Shown here piece by piece: positions 1-9,009 of a DNA stretch of 64,000 nucleotides. The notes below the pieces were generated by a model. The model worked only from the letters and a program-made list of their open reading frames with translations, did no database searches and was not told the origin of the DNA. Source of the DNA: Aquisalinus flavus (lineage in GTDB: Bacteria; Pseudomonadota; Alphaproteobacteria; Caulobacterales; Parvularculaceae); the NCBI RefSeq assembly GCF_022559625.1, contig NZ_CP042288.1:2180155-2244154 (forward strand). Reading direction: 5' to 3'. The first letter of the stretch is position 1. Each line of letters begins with the position of its first letter. The translations under genes and the position numbers were made by a program.

Positions 1-311
1 TCGAAGCCGAGGATGGTGACGGCAACGAGCTGATCCGTGTGCCGCCCCATAGCGCGACACTGCGCGCCGGCATCGATCCGGAGGGGCCGTTCTCCGGCAG
101 CGTCGATCTGCGCCATACCGGCGAGCAGATGGATTCGACCGGTCCGGTCGATGGCTGGACGCGGGTCGACCTGAACGGCGCCTATGATCTGAGCGAGACG
201 CTGGAGCTGTATGGCCGGGTCGAGAACCTGTTCGATGCCGATTACCAGCAGCTGCTCGGTTATGGCACTCCGGGTCTTTCCGGATCGGCCGGGATCAGGG
301 TAAGGCTCTGA
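1..311 (+). CDS. TonB-dependent outer-membrane receptor, C-terminal part
   Basis: Only the last roughly 100 residues are in the window; the reading frame is open from the first bases and stops at 309-311. The end is typical of a TonB-dependent receptor barrel: alternating strands, a 'VENLFDADYQ' stretch and a terminal strand ending in 'GIRVRL', whose amphipathic final residues are recognised by the outer-membrane insertion machinery. It directly precedes a periplasmic binding protein, permease and ATPase, so it is probably the outer-membrane receptor for that importer, as with BtuB and BtuFCD. The ligand (cobalamin, heme or ferric siderophore) cannot be told from this fragment. Confidence 0.85.
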   Translation, partial: EAEDGDGNELIRVPPHSATLRAGIDPEGPFSGSVDLRHTGEQMDSTGPVDGWTRVDLNGAYDLSETLELYGRVENLFDADYQQLLGYGTPGLSGSAGIRVRL

Positions 312-312
312 C

Positions 313-1167
313 ATGATCAAGAGGCTGACGATCATCGCTGTCTCGCTTGCTGCCTGTGCCGCCCCGGCGGACGAGGCAGCGAGCCCGGGAGAGAGCGAGG
401 CCCCGCGCCGGATCGTCAGCCTCGATTATTGCGCCGACCAATATGTGCTGGCGCTGGCCGGGCGCGAGGATATCCTCGCGCTCTCGCCATACGCCGAAGA
501 GGATTATTCCTATCTGCGCGAGGAAGCCTCGGGGCTCGCCAAGGTGCGCCCGGTCGCGGAGGACGTGCTTGCCCTGAAGCCTGACCTGATCGTGCGCAGC
601 TATGGCGGCGGGCCGCAGGCTGCCGAATCCTTCGAGAAAGCCGGCATACCGGTCGTGCAGATCGGTTACGCCGCGACGCTGGCCGATGTGCCGGCTGTGC
701 TGGAACAGGCATCGGCCGATCTGCAGGCGGAGGAAAAGGGCGCGGAAATCAGCCGCGACTATCGCGCCCGGCTCAATGCCATCGTTCCGCAGGCGAAGCC
801 CAGAACCGTCCTCTACATGACCTCCGGCGGGGTCACCACCGGGCCCGGCACCATGATCGACGAGATGTTTGCCGCCGCAGGCCTTGTCAATTTCGAGACC
901 CGCCCCGGCTGGCATGCATTGCCGCTGGAGCGGCTGGCGCAGGAACAGCCCGATCTTGTCGCCAGCGCCTTTTACGAGACGGGGACGGGCTACATGGATG
1001 CGTGGAGCGCCAGCGGTCACCCTGTTGCGCGGCGGCAATTGCGCGAGCGTCCGGTCGTGCGCCTCGACAGCGCCTGGACCGCCTGTGGCGGCTGGTTCCT
1101 GATCGAGGCGATCGAGGCGCTGGCAGAAGCGCCGGATGGTGGCGCCCCCTCTGGAGACGATGCATGA
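313..1167 (+). CDS. ABC transporter substrate-binding lipoprotein, BtuF/FhuD type
   Basis: 284-residue periplasmic binding protein of the cobalamin/siderophore/heme class. The N-terminus is a lipoprotein signal with lipobox 'SLAAC' (Cys15), so it is probably anchored in a membrane. 'RRIVSLDYCADQ' near residue 35 and 'LALKPDLIV' near 95 are typical of the two-lobe fold joined by one long helix (PF01497). The start lies one base after the receptor stop and the end overlaps the permease start by four bases, so the cluster is translationally coupled. The ligand is not resolved: BtuF-like from layout, but heme or siderophore binding is equally open. No riboswitch can be assessed because the upstream region is outside the window. 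Confidence 0.85.
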   Translation: MIKRLTIIAVSLAACAAPADEAASPGESEAPRRIVSLDYCADQYVLALAGREDILALSPYAEEDYSYLREEASGLAKVRPVAEDVLALKPDLIVRSYGGGPQAAESFEKAGIPVVQIGYAATLADVPAVLEQASADLQAEEKGAEISRDYRARLNAIVPQAKPRTVLYMTSGGVTTGPGTMIDEMFAAAGLVNFETRPGWHALPLERLAQEQPDLVASAFYETGTGYMDAWSASGHPVARRQLRERPVVRLDSAWTACGGWFLIEAIEALAEAPDGGAPSGDDA

Positions 1168-2147
1168 CCCGCTGGCTCCTCCCGTCTCTCCTCGTTGCCA
1201 GCATCGCCGTGCTGTTGGCGGCCTGCTTTCTCGGCTCGACGCCGATGGCGGTTCCCCGTGTGCTCTCCGCGCTGGTCGGGGGTGGCGCGGCCGGCGATGC
1301 GATCATCGTCTGGCAGATCCGCCTGCCCCGGGCGCTCGCCGCCTATGTGGTTGGCGCTGCGCTGGCGATCAGCGGGGCGGCGCTGCAGGGATTGCTGCGG
1401 AACCCGCTGGCCGAACCCGGCGTACTTGGCGTCACCGCCACCGCCTCGCTGGGGGCGACCTTCTCGCTTTACTACGGCCTGACCGCCCTGTCGGTCTGGG
1501 TGCTGCCGCTGAGCGCAATCGCCGGGGCGCTTGCCGCCACCGCGTTCATCGCCATGGCGGCGATCCGCATACGGCACATGGTGACGCTGATCCTGATCGG
1601 TGTCGGCATGGCGAGCTTCGCCGGGGCGCTGATGTCACTGCTGATGAATTTCGCGCCGAACCCATTCTCCCTGTCCGACATGATCAACTGGATGCTCGGG
1701 TCAGTCGCCAATCGCGGGCTCGATGACATCGCCCTTGCTGCGCCCTTCATGATCGCCGGGCTAGCACTGCTATTCGCCACGAAGCGCGGCCTCTCCGCCC
1801 TGACGCTCGGTGAGGAAGCGGCCCATGGCATCGGTCTCGACCTGCGGCGCCAGCGCCTTGCCGTCATCGCCGGGACCGGTCTTGCCACCGGCGCGGCGGT
1901 CGCCATTGCCGGCGGCATCGGCTTCATCGGTATCGTCGCACCGCATCTCGTCCGCCCGCTGACAGGCCATGACCCGGCCCGCAGCCTGCTACCGTCCGGC
2001 CTGCTTGGCGGCGTCATTCTGGTGCTTGCCGATATCGCCGTGCGCCTGTTGCCGACTACCAGTGAGCTGAAACTCGGCGTCGTCGCGGCCCTGATCGGCG
2101 CGCCGGCCTTTGTCTGGATCGCGATGCGGAGGCGCGCCCATGGCTGA
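1164..2147 (+). CDS. FecCD/BtuC-family ABC transporter permease
   Basis: 327-residue inner-membrane permease of the FecCD family (PF01032), which forms a homodimeric channel for cobalamin, heme or iron chelates. Hydrophobic segments run from the first residues to the end. Family landmarks are visible: 'IRLPRALAAYVVGAALAISG' around residues 52-71, 'QGLLRNPLAEPGVLGV' near 75-90, and 'GFIGIVAPHLVRPLTGHD', the cytoplasmic loop that contacts the ATPase, near 252-270. The chosen ATG overlaps the upstream stop as ATGA; earlier in-frame starts would lie inside the binding-protein gene. The ATPase gene overlaps its 3' end by eight bases. Confidence 0.92.
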   Translation: MTRWLLPSLLVASIAVLLAACFLGSTPMAVPRVLSALVGGGAAGDAIIVWQIRLPRALAAYVVGAALAISGAALQGLLRNPLAEPGVLGVTATASLGATFSLYYGLTALSVWVLPLSAIAGALAATAFIAMAAIRIRHMVTLILIGVGMASFAGALMSLLMNFAPNPFSLSDMINWMLGSVANRGLDDIALAAPFMIAGLALLFATKRGLSALTLGEEAAHGIGLDLRRQRLAVIAGTGLATGAAVAIAGGIGFIGIVAPHLVRPLTGHDPARSLLPSGLLGGVILVLADIAVRLLPTTSELKLGVVAALIGAPAFVWIAMRRRAHG

Positions 2148-2925
2148 GCTCGTCGCAAGCAACCTGAGCGTCGCCGCCGGCGGCAGGACGATCCTGGCAG
2201 AGGCGTCTGTCACGCTGCGGCAAGGCGAGCTCGTCGCCTTGCTCGGCCCGAACGGGGCAGGCAAGACGACGCTGGCGCGGGCGATGCTGGGGGTGGAGAC
2301 GCAGACGGGATCATCCCGGCTCGATGGCATGGCGATCACATCGCTCTCGCCAATCGACCGTGCCCGGATGATTGCCTATCTGCCGCAGATCCGCCCGCTG
2401 GCCTGGCCCGCCACCGTGCGCGATGTCGTCGCCCTCGGCCGTTATGCCCATGGCGCCGCCATCGGGCGGCTGACGGGCCGCGATGCCGAGGCCGTCGACG
2501 GGGCGCTGAGCGCCTGCGATCTCCAGCCCCTCGCCAACCGGTCGACGGACACGCTGTCCGGCGGCGAGCTGGCGCGGGTGCATCTGGCCCGGGCCTTTGC
2601 CGCCGGGACGCCGCTGATGATTGCCGACGAACCGGTCGCGGCCCTCGATCCGCGCCACCAGTTCCAGACCATGAGCCTGCTGCGCCGCTACGTCGATGAC
2701 GGTAGCGGTGCGCTCGTCATCCTGCACGATATCGCGCTGGCCGCGCGCTTCGCTGACCGTCTTGTCTGGATGAAGGATGGCCGCATCCTCGCCGACGGGC
2801 CTGTCAGCGAGACCCTGACGGAGGCGCGGCTTGAAGAGGTCTATGGCATCCACGCCCGGATAATCGAGAGCGCGGACGGACCAGCGATCATCGTGCGCTC
2901 ACCGGTTGCGCAGGACCGGCCCTGA
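2140..2925 (+). CDS. ABC transporter ATP-binding protein, BtuD/FecE type
   Basis: 261-residue ATPase that powers the preceding permease. Walker A 'GPNGAGKTT' (residues 36-44), the signature 'LSGGELARVHLARA' and Walker B 'LMIADEPVAALDP' are complete, followed by the H-loop in 'LVILHDIALAARF'. The ATG at 2140 lies inside the end of the permease gene, so the two are coupled, and it places the first beta strand normally. The size fits the FecE/BtuD/HmuV family. Together with the preceding genes it makes a full TonB receptor plus ABC import route. Confidence 0.92.
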   Translation: MAELVASNLSVAAGGRTILAEASVTLRQGELVALLGPNGAGKTTLARAMLGVETQTGSSRLDGMAITSLSPIDRARMIAYLPQIRPLAWPATVRDVVALGRYAHGAAIGRLTGRDAEAVDGALSACDLQPLANRSTDTLSGGELARVHLARAFAAGTPLMIADEPVAALDPRHQFQTMSLLRRYVDDGSGALVILHDIALAARFADRLVWMKDGRILADGPVSETLTEARLEEVYGIHARIIESADGPAIIVRSPVAQDRP

Positions 2926-2995
2926 CGGGGGAGTGGCATCCGCCGCGCAGCCGCCTATAGTGCGCGAAACCGAAGACCAGAAGGCAGACAGTCTA

Positions 2996-4219
2996 ATGAC
3001 GTCCTACGACATTCTCATCGTCGGCGCCGGCCATGGCGGCACGCAGCTCGCGGTCAATCTGCAGAAGCTGAAGTTTGGCGGCATTATCGGCGTGATCGGC
3101 GCCGAGCCGCACCTGCCCTATCACCGCCCGCCCCTGTCGAAGGACTACCTGTCTGGCGAGAAGGATTTCGAGCGTATCCTGCTGCGGCCGGAAAGTTTCT
3201 GGGATTCCGAAGGCCTGACCCTGATGCGCGGCAGGCGGGTGACCGCCGTCGATCCGGCGGGCAAGACGGTAGCGACGGATGATGGCGAGGCTATCGGTTA
3301 TGGCGCTCTTGTCTGGGCGACCGGGGGCACGCCGCGCCTGCTGACCTGCGCCGGCTATGACCTGCCCGGGGTTCACACCGTCCGTACCCTGTCGGACATC
3401 AACGCGATGATGGGCGAGATGGACCGGACGAAGCGCGTCGTCGTGATCGGCGGCGGCTATATCGGGCTTGAAGCGGCCGCCGTGCTGCGCAAGCTGGAGC
3501 GCGACGTCGTGTTGCTGGAAGCACAGCCGCATGTGCTGTCCCGTGTCGCGGGCGAGCCGCTGGCGCGTTTCTTCGAGAAGGAGCATCGCGATCACGGTGT
3601 CGATCTGCGCACCAGCGTGCTGGTCGACTGTATCGAGGAGCGCGACGGCCGCGCCGCCGGCGTGCGCCTGGCCGATGGATCGGTGATCGAGGCGGATATG
3701 GTGATCGTCGGTATCGGCATCGTGCCGGAGGTCGGCCCGTTGATCGAGGCTGGCGCCAAAGGCGGCAATGGCGTCGTCGTCGACGCATTCTGCCGCACCA
3801 GCCTGCGGGATATATTCGCGATCGGCGATTGCGCCGCGCATCGCAATATCTACGGAGAAGATGCGCTGATCCGGCTGGAATCCGTCCAGAATGCCAGCGA
3901 CATGGCGATGACCGTTGCCCGCGCGCTGACGGGAAACCCGCAGCCCTATGAAGCCGTGCCGTGGTTCTGGTCGGACCAGTATGATCTGAAGCTGCAGACG
4001 GCAGGGCTTGCCACCGGCCATGATGCCCATGTTCTGCGCGGCGATCCTGCAGATCGCAGCTTTTCGCTGATCTATCTGAAGCGGGGAGTCGTCTGTGCCC
4101 TCGACTGCGTCAATGCGCCGAAGGATTTCGTGTTCGGGCGTAAGCTGGTCGAAATCCGCGTGTCGGCAGAGCCGGAGCGGCTCGCCGATACGGCGATCGA
4201 GCTGAAGGACCTGATGTAA
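2996..4219 (+). CDS. FAD-dependent NAD(P)H:ferredoxin/rubredoxin reductase-like oxidoreductase
   Basis: 407-residue flavoprotein of the putidaredoxin/ferredoxin reductase family. It has an N-terminal FAD-binding Rossmann motif 'ILIVGAGHGG' (about residues 6-15), 'YHRPPLSKDYLSGE' typical of these reductases, a second dinucleotide-binding motif 'VVVIGGGYIGLEAAA' near 150, and the FAD-contacting 'IFAIGDCA' near 275. The C-terminal reductase domain follows ('VPWFWSDQYDLKLQ'). Such enzymes pass electrons from NAD(P)H to a [2Fe-2S] ferredoxin serving a P450 or Rieske oxygenase, but no such partner is nearby. ATG 2996 was chosen because it starts the Rossmann strand normally. It seems to be a stand-alone unit. 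Confidence 0.88.
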   Translation: MTSYDILIVGAGHGGTQLAVNLQKLKFGGIIGVIGAEPHLPYHRPPLSKDYLSGEKDFERILLRPESFWDSEGLTLMRGRRVTAVDPAGKTVATDDGEAIGYGALVWATGGTPRLLTCAGYDLPGVHTVRTLSDINAMMGEMDRTKRVVVIGGGYIGLEAAAVLRKLERDVVLLEAQPHVLSRVAGEPLARFFEKEHRDHGVDLRTSVLVDCIEERDGRAAGVRLADGSVIEADMVIVGIGIVPEVGPLIEAGAKGGNGVVVDAFCRTSLRDIFAIGDCAAHRNIYGEDALIRLESVQNASDMAMTVARALTGNPQPYEAVPWFWSDQYDLKLQTAGLATGHDAHVLRGDPADRSFSLIYLKRGVVCALDCVNAPKDFVFGRKLVEIRVSAEPERLADTAIELKDLM

Positions 4220-4239
4220 GGTCCTTCAGCCCGTTATCG

Positions 4240-7164
4240 CTATTGTTCGAGCGTGACCATGGTCGGCGCGCCATCATAGGTGATGGTGGTGGCGATATGG
4301 GCATCGAAATCATCCGCCCCGGCGATCGCCTCTGAAATGAAGCGGACCGAGATCTGCTTGCTACCGGCCATGCCCGGGAAGCCACCCTGGCGCTGACCGA
4401 TGGTCAGGGTACGGTCTTCCTCGTTCCATGTCATCGGGATGCGGGAATACTGGCCATCCTTGTAGTCGTAGGTGTCGCCATCATCCTCGTAGAGGGAGAA
4501 GGCGCCATTGGCGCCGGTATAGACGGTGACGGTCAGCTCATTGCCCGTGTCCTGCCCCGTATACTCGATCTCCGGCCCGCTCGGGACGATTGAGCCGGCC
4601 TTGACGAAGAGCGGCATGCGCTGAAGCGGCGCCGCCGCGGTGACCGTCTGACCGCCCGAGAATTTCTCGCCCCAGTAGAAAGAGTACCAGTCCGCGCCCT
4701 CGGGCAGATAGACCTCGCGCGTACGCGCCTTGTACTCATAGACAGGGGCGACGAGGAAGGCGTCGCCGAACATGTATTGATCGCCGACATTGCGTGCCAT
4801 CTCGTCATCGGTGAAGTCCATGACAAGGCCGCGCATCAGCGTGTAGTCGTCGTGATACATGTCCGCTGCCGCGGTATAGATATAGGGCATCAGGCGATAG
4901 CGCAGCCTGTCGTACCAGACCATGGACTCATAGACCGGGTGGCCTTCCGGCGAGATGTTGTAGATCTCGCGGAACGGATACTGGCCGTGGCTGCGGAAGA
5001 TCGGCGAGAACGCACCGAACTGGAACCAGCGCAGGTTCAGCTCGCGCCATTCCGGCAGATGCGCCGGATCCTCATTGGCATAGCGGTTCTCGACCGAGAA
5101 GCCGCCAATGTCATGGGTCCAGTTGGGAATGCCCGACAGGCCAACGCCGATACCGGCATGGATCTGGTCGCGCAGATCGTCCCAGCGCGAGACGACATCG
5201 CCGGACCAGATCGCCGCACCATAGCGCTGGATGCCGGCAAACCCTGACCGCGTCAGGATGAAGGTGCGATCATTCGGATCGAATTCGCGCTCGCCTTCAT
5301 AGACGGCCTGGGCATTGGCGAGTGCATAGGTGTTGAAATATTCCGTGGACGAGCCCAAGGCCGTCGGACCGGTGCGCAGCTTGCGTTCCTCGATCGACAG
5401 GTTGGAATGGGTGTCCGGCTCGGTCGCATCCATCCACCAGGCGTCGAAGCCGATGGTCGCCAGCTTCTCTTCCATCTGGCGCCAGAAGATCTCCCGCGCG
5501 TCTCCGGAATAGGGATCGTAGAAGGAATTGAGGTATCCTGCGCCGATCCAGTCTAGCGATTGCATCTCGATCGGGCGCTGATACATGTAGCCGGCTTCGT
5601 CCAGCTCCTTGTAGTTGTCCGTCGTCGGATAGAATTTCGGCCAGACGGAGACCATGATCTGGGCATTCATGTCATGGACCTGGTCGATCATGCCTTCGGC
5701 ATCCGGGAAGCGCTCGAGATCGAAATCATGGCTGCCCCAGGCATCTTCCGGCCAGTAATTCCAGTCGAGAACGATGTTGTCTATGGGAATTTCTCTCCTG
5801 CGATATTCGGCCAGCGCCTCGACCAGTTCGTCCTGGGTCTTGTAGCGCTCGCGCGACTGCCAGAAGCCATAGGCCCATTTCGGCAGCATCACCGCCTTGC
5901 CGGTGACGGTGCGATAGCCGGAGATGACGTCGTCGATATCCTCACCCGCAACGAAATAATAATCGATGGCGTGACCTGCCTCCGACGAGAACGATAGCTG
6001 GTTCTGTTCCTCCGCAGGCAGAGGATCTAGATGCAGCAGGCGCAGATAGCCGCCGACCGGCTCCCACTCGACGCGGATGTCGCGCGGCATCCCGGCGGTC
6101 ATGTCGACGGTGAAATTATGATACCACGGGTTCCAGTTCTGGCGCCAGCGATCGAGCACCAGCTCGCCATCGACATAGATCTTCATATAGGACGAGCCGT
6201 AAAGGCGGAACTTGTGGGCGCCGCTTTCATCGGCCTCGATCGTGCCTTCCCAGGTGATCAGTGTCGGATCGGCTTCCTCGCCCAGCGCGTCGTGCACGGC
6301 CGCCGGATAGGGATCGCGGTCGGCATTGCCGCGCACATACTGGTCAGCCGGCAGGTACTGGTAGTCGATATCGGCCTCGGTCTGGGCCAGCAGCACTTCG
6401 TCGTCCCTGAAATAGGTCGCCGTCAGGCCGCCCTCTTCGCCGGCGGCATTGCGTACCGTCAGGGAGCCGGTAATCGGCTGGTATTCGCGGGCATCGCCGA
6501 TTTTAGTGATCGAGTAATTGTCCCACAGCACGCCGTAATTGCGGCTGGAGACGATAAACGGATTGGCGATGGAAATATTGTGCTGGGCGAGCTCGACATC
6601 CTCGCCGTTCAGATTGTACTGCGCATTCTGGTGCTGGCCGAGACCGTAAAAGCCTTCATCCGTGCCCTGGTTGAAGGTCTGGCGCACGCGGAACAGCTCC
6701 TCGCCATCCATCTCGATCGCCGGATCGTCAATGGCGACGAAGGAACCGCGATCATTTTCCTTCAGCAACGTATTGCCATCGCTGTCGAGGAATTCGATCT
6801 GGCCGGTATCGCGCATGATCAGCGCCTGGATGTCACCGGTGTCTAAAGTGACCAAACCATTGGTGATGCCGAGGTCGAAAGCCACGCTCCCGTCGGCCTG
6901 CGCCACGGCGGCAAGGCTCTCTTCGCGCGGCGTGCCGCCCTTCGGCGTAACCTCGACATGGATGATATCGCTGGCGATGACGGACAGGCGGACCTCTTCC
7001 GCATCGCCGGTCGCCGGGCGCAGCACGAAGCCCGTGTCGGTTTCCGTAACGGTGCCCATCGTCTTGCCGGCGACGGCAGTGCCGCGGGCGCCGGTTTCGG
7101 CGCTGGCACAGGCCGCCATCGCAAGCATCGCGGTACCCGCGAGCAATATCGTCCTAATCTTCAT
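4240..7164 (-). CDS. GH31 alpha-xylosidase with inserted PA14 domain, lipoprotein
   Basis: 974-residue family GH31 glycosidase. The lipoprotein signal carries the lipobox 'AMAAC' (Cys19). Order: N-terminal GH31 beta domain, a PA14 insertion around residues 250-390 ('GTIEADESGAHKFRLYG', 'KIYVDGELVLDRW'), then the barrel. The likely nucleophile is Asp579 in 'WWMDATEPD' and the likely acid/base is Asp656 in 'WSGDVVSRW'. A PA14 insert at this place is known from the Cellvibrio xyloglucan alpha-xylosidase Xyl31A, so removal of alpha-xylosyl side chains from xyloglucan oligosaccharides is the favoured role; alpha-glucosidase activity is an alternative. It is divergent from the glucuronate operon, and a GH35 enzyme lies 10 kb away. 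Confidence 0.88.
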   Translation of the reverse strand: MKIRTILLAGTAMLAMAACASAETGARGTAVAGKTMGTVTETDTGFVLRPATGDAEEVRLSVIASDIIHVEVTPKGGTPREESLAAVAQADGSVAFDLGITNGLVTLDTGDIQALIMRDTGQIEFLDSDGNTLLKENDRGSFVAIDDPAIEMDGEELFRVRQTFNQGTDEGFYGLGQHQNAQYNLNGEDVELAQHNISIANPFIVSSRNYGVLWDNYSITKIGDAREYQPITGSLTVRNAAGEEGGLTATYFRDDEVLLAQTEADIDYQYLPADQYVRGNADRDPYPAAVHDALGEEADPTLITWEGTIEADESGAHKFRLYGSSYMKIYVDGELVLDRWRQNWNPWYHNFTVDMTAGMPRDIRVEWEPVGGYLRLLHLDPLPAEEQNQLSFSSEAGHAIDYYFVAGEDIDDVISGYRTVTGKAVMLPKWAYGFWQSRERYKTQDELVEALAEYRRREIPIDNIVLDWNYWPEDAWGSHDFDLERFPDAEGMIDQVHDMNAQIMVSVWPKFYPTTDNYKELDEAGYMYQRPIEMQSLDWIGAGYLNSFYDPYSGDAREIFWRQMEEKLATIGFDAWWMDATEPDTHSNLSIEERKLRTGPTALGSSTEYFNTYALANAQAVYEGEREFDPNDRTFILTRSGFAGIQRYGAAIWSGDVVSRWDDLRDQIHAGIGVGLSGIPNWTHDIGGFSVENRYANEDPAHLPEWRELNLRWFQFGAFSPIFRSHGQYPFREIYNISPEGHPVYESMVWYDRLRYRLMPYIYTAAADMYHDDYTLMRGLVMDFTDDEMARNVGDQYMFGDAFLVAPVYEYKARTREVYLPEGADWYSFYWGEKFSGGQTVTAAAPLQRMPLFVKAGSIVPSGPEIEYTGQDTGNELTVTVYTGANGAFSLYEDDGDTYDYKDGQYSRIPMTWNEEDRTLTIGQRQGGFPGMAGSKQISVRFISEAIAGADDFDAHIATTITYDGAPTMVTLEQ

Positions 7165-7586
7165 GGTGTTTCCTTCCCTTTATTCAGTATGCCGTGCGTT
7201 GTCTGTAGGTCGTGTTGGCGCGTCGGCGTCATGGCCGGCCGCAGCAGCCTCATGGCAGGCTGCAACAACCGGTATCAGGCCGGTCATGCCAACGGCATTC
7301 CAGTTTTCCTGCATCGGAATGTTCCACCCCAGAGACGGTCTTTGCCGGCGGCTTCACGTCGCCTTTCGGGCACTATAAAACGCCGTCCCGGAAATGACCA
7401 TAGGCCGGGGAGGCACGGCACGCTTTCATTATCGCGCTTGAAAGCCGGCCATGACCGTGTCAGCCCGGACCTTTTGCCTTCGATTGCGGGATTTGGCCGT
7501 AATTCTTGCCGACAGCGTGTTGCCTGCGCTATGCCGGGCAACTAGCATGCGCCAACGCTTCAAAGGATGTGAAAAGCAGACCATCA
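7165..7586. promoter_or_regulatory. Divergent promoter region between GH31 gene and uxaC
   Basis: 422 bases between two divergent genes with no convincing coding frame. It must hold the promoters of the GH31 gene (leftward) and of the glucuronate operon (rightward). The only palindrome I can single out is at 7519-7542 (GTTGCC, 12 bases, GGCAAC), 45 bases before the uxaC start. No repressor gene is adjacent, so the regulator is unknown. Confidence 0.5.
7519..7542. promoter_or_regulatory. Inverted repeat upstream of uxaC, possible operator
   Basis: Six-base arms GTTGCC and GGCAAC separated by 12 bases, ending 44 bases before the uxaC ATG. Position and symmetry suit a dimeric repressor of the glucuronate operon, but the arms are short, the family cannot be named, and chance is possible. 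Confidence 0.25.
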
Positions 7587-9005
7587 ATGAAACAGAAACT
7601 GACCCTTCACCCGCATCGCCTGTTCTCGTCGGATTCTGTCCAGCGGGAGATTGCGGCGGGCCTGTATGAGCAGATCAGGGACCTGCCGATCATTTCCCCG
7701 CACGGGCATACGGACCCGGAGTGGTTTGCCACGAACGACAACTTCCCCGACCCGGCGCACCTGTTCATCACCCCGGACCATTATGTGTTTCGCATGCTCT
7801 ATTCGCAGGGCGTGACGCTGGAGAATCTCGGTGTTCCGCGCCAGGATGGCGGCTGGACCGAGCAGGACCCGCGCAAGATCTGGCGCCTTTTTGCAGAGCA
7901 TTATCCCCTGTTCCGCGGCACGCCGTCGCGCGGCTGGCTCGACTATGTGTTCGCGACCGTGTTTGACCTGGACGTGCAGCTCTCGGCCGAGACGGCGGAC
8001 CATTATTACGACGTCATCGACGAGCAGCTGAAGACAGACGCTTTCCGCCCGCGTGCCCTGATGGACCGGTTCAATATCGAGAAGATCGCGACCACCGAGA
8101 TGGCGACGGATCCGCTGACCCACCATGCCAGCATGAAGAAGGACGGCTATCTCTCCCGCGTCGTCACGACCTTCAGGCCCGACGATGTCGTTGACCCGGA
8201 AAAGGCCGGCTTTGCCGGCGCCCTTGAAAGACTGGGCGAGATCACTGGCGAAGACATTACGATCTGGGACGGCTATCTTGCCGCCTTGCGCAACCGCCGT
8301 GCCTTCTTCAAGGAACATGGCGCGACCGCCACAGACCATGGCCATGTCACCGCCAACACGGCGAACTTCGACCGGGCAGCCTGCGAAGCCTTGTGGGAGA
8401 CGGTCCGCAGCGGCAAGGCGACCCCTGCCGAAGCGGAGCTGTTCCGCGGCCAGATGCTGACCGAGATGGCCGGCATGAGCCTTGAAGACGGGCTGACCAT
8501 GCAAATCCATGCCGGCTCGTTCCGCAACCATAATGCCCGATTGTTCGACAAGTTCGGCGCGGACAAGGGCGCGGACATTCCTCTGCAGACAGACTATGTC
8601 CATGCCCTCAAGCCGCTGCTCGACAGATACGGCAATGAACCGGCCCTGACAGTCATTCTCTTTACCCTCGACGAGACGGTCTATTCGCGCGAGCTGGCGA
8701 CGCTGGCCGGGCACTATCCCTGCCTCCGTCTCGGTCCGCCCTGGTGGTTCCACGACTCACCCGAAGGCATGCTGCGCTTCCGTCACCAGGTGACCGAGAC
8801 CGCCGGCTTCTACAACACCGTTGGCTTCAATGACGACACCCGCGCCTTCCTGTCGATCCCGGCGCGCCACGATGTCGCCCGCCGCATCGACTGCCGCTTT
8901 CTGGCCCAACTCGTCGCCGAGCACCGCCTCGGCGAGGACGAGGCCGCGGAGGTGGCGAAGGACCTGACCTATAATCTGGTCAAGAAAGCCTACAGGTTCG
9001 ACTGA
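7587..9005 (+). CDS. uxaC: Glucuronate isomerase
   Basis: 472 residues, the normal length of UxaC. It converts D-glucuronate to D-fructuronate (and galacturonate to tagaturonate) in the cytoplasm. Family features are the N-terminal 'LPIISPHGHTDPEWFA' with metal-site histidines, 'MQIHAGSFRNHN' in the middle and 'LRLGPPWWFHDSPEGM' towards the end, all typical of this amidohydrolase-related family. ATG 7587 is chosen because 'MKQKLTLHPHRLF' is the usual start; upstream in-frame codons are intergenic. It is the first gene of a tight operon, with four bases before uxuB. Confidence 0.94.
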   Translation: MKQKLTLHPHRLFSSDSVQREIAAGLYEQIRDLPIISPHGHTDPEWFATNDNFPDPAHLFITPDHYVFRMLYSQGVTLENLGVPRQDGGWTEQDPRKIWRLFAEHYPLFRGTPSRGWLDYVFATVFDLDVQLSAETADHYYDVIDEQLKTDAFRPRALMDRFNIEKIATTEMATDPLTHHASMKKDGYLSRVVTTFRPDDVVDPEKAGFAGALERLGEITGEDITIWDGYLAALRNRRAFFKEHGATATDHGHVTANTANFDRAACEALWETVRSGKATPAEAELFRGQMLTEMAGMSLEDGLTMQIHAGSFRNHNARLFDKFGADKGADIPLQTDYVHALKPLLDRYGNEPALTVILFTLDETVYSRELATLAGHYPCLRLGPPWWFHDSPEGMLRFRHQVTETAGFYNTVGFNDDTRAFLSIPARHDVARRIDCRFLAQLVAEHRLGEDEAAEVAKDLTYNLVKKAYRFD

Positions 9006-9009
9006 TATC

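Noticed and set aside
1..2925. Cobalamin riboswitch for the BtuFCD-like cluster
   Set aside because: The region where it would lie, upstream of the receptor gene, is outside the window; nothing like it is seen between the genes.
5560..6846. Two plus-strand open frames opposite the GH31 gene
   Set aside because: They lie fully within the GH31 gene, which has intact catalytic motifs on the minus strand.
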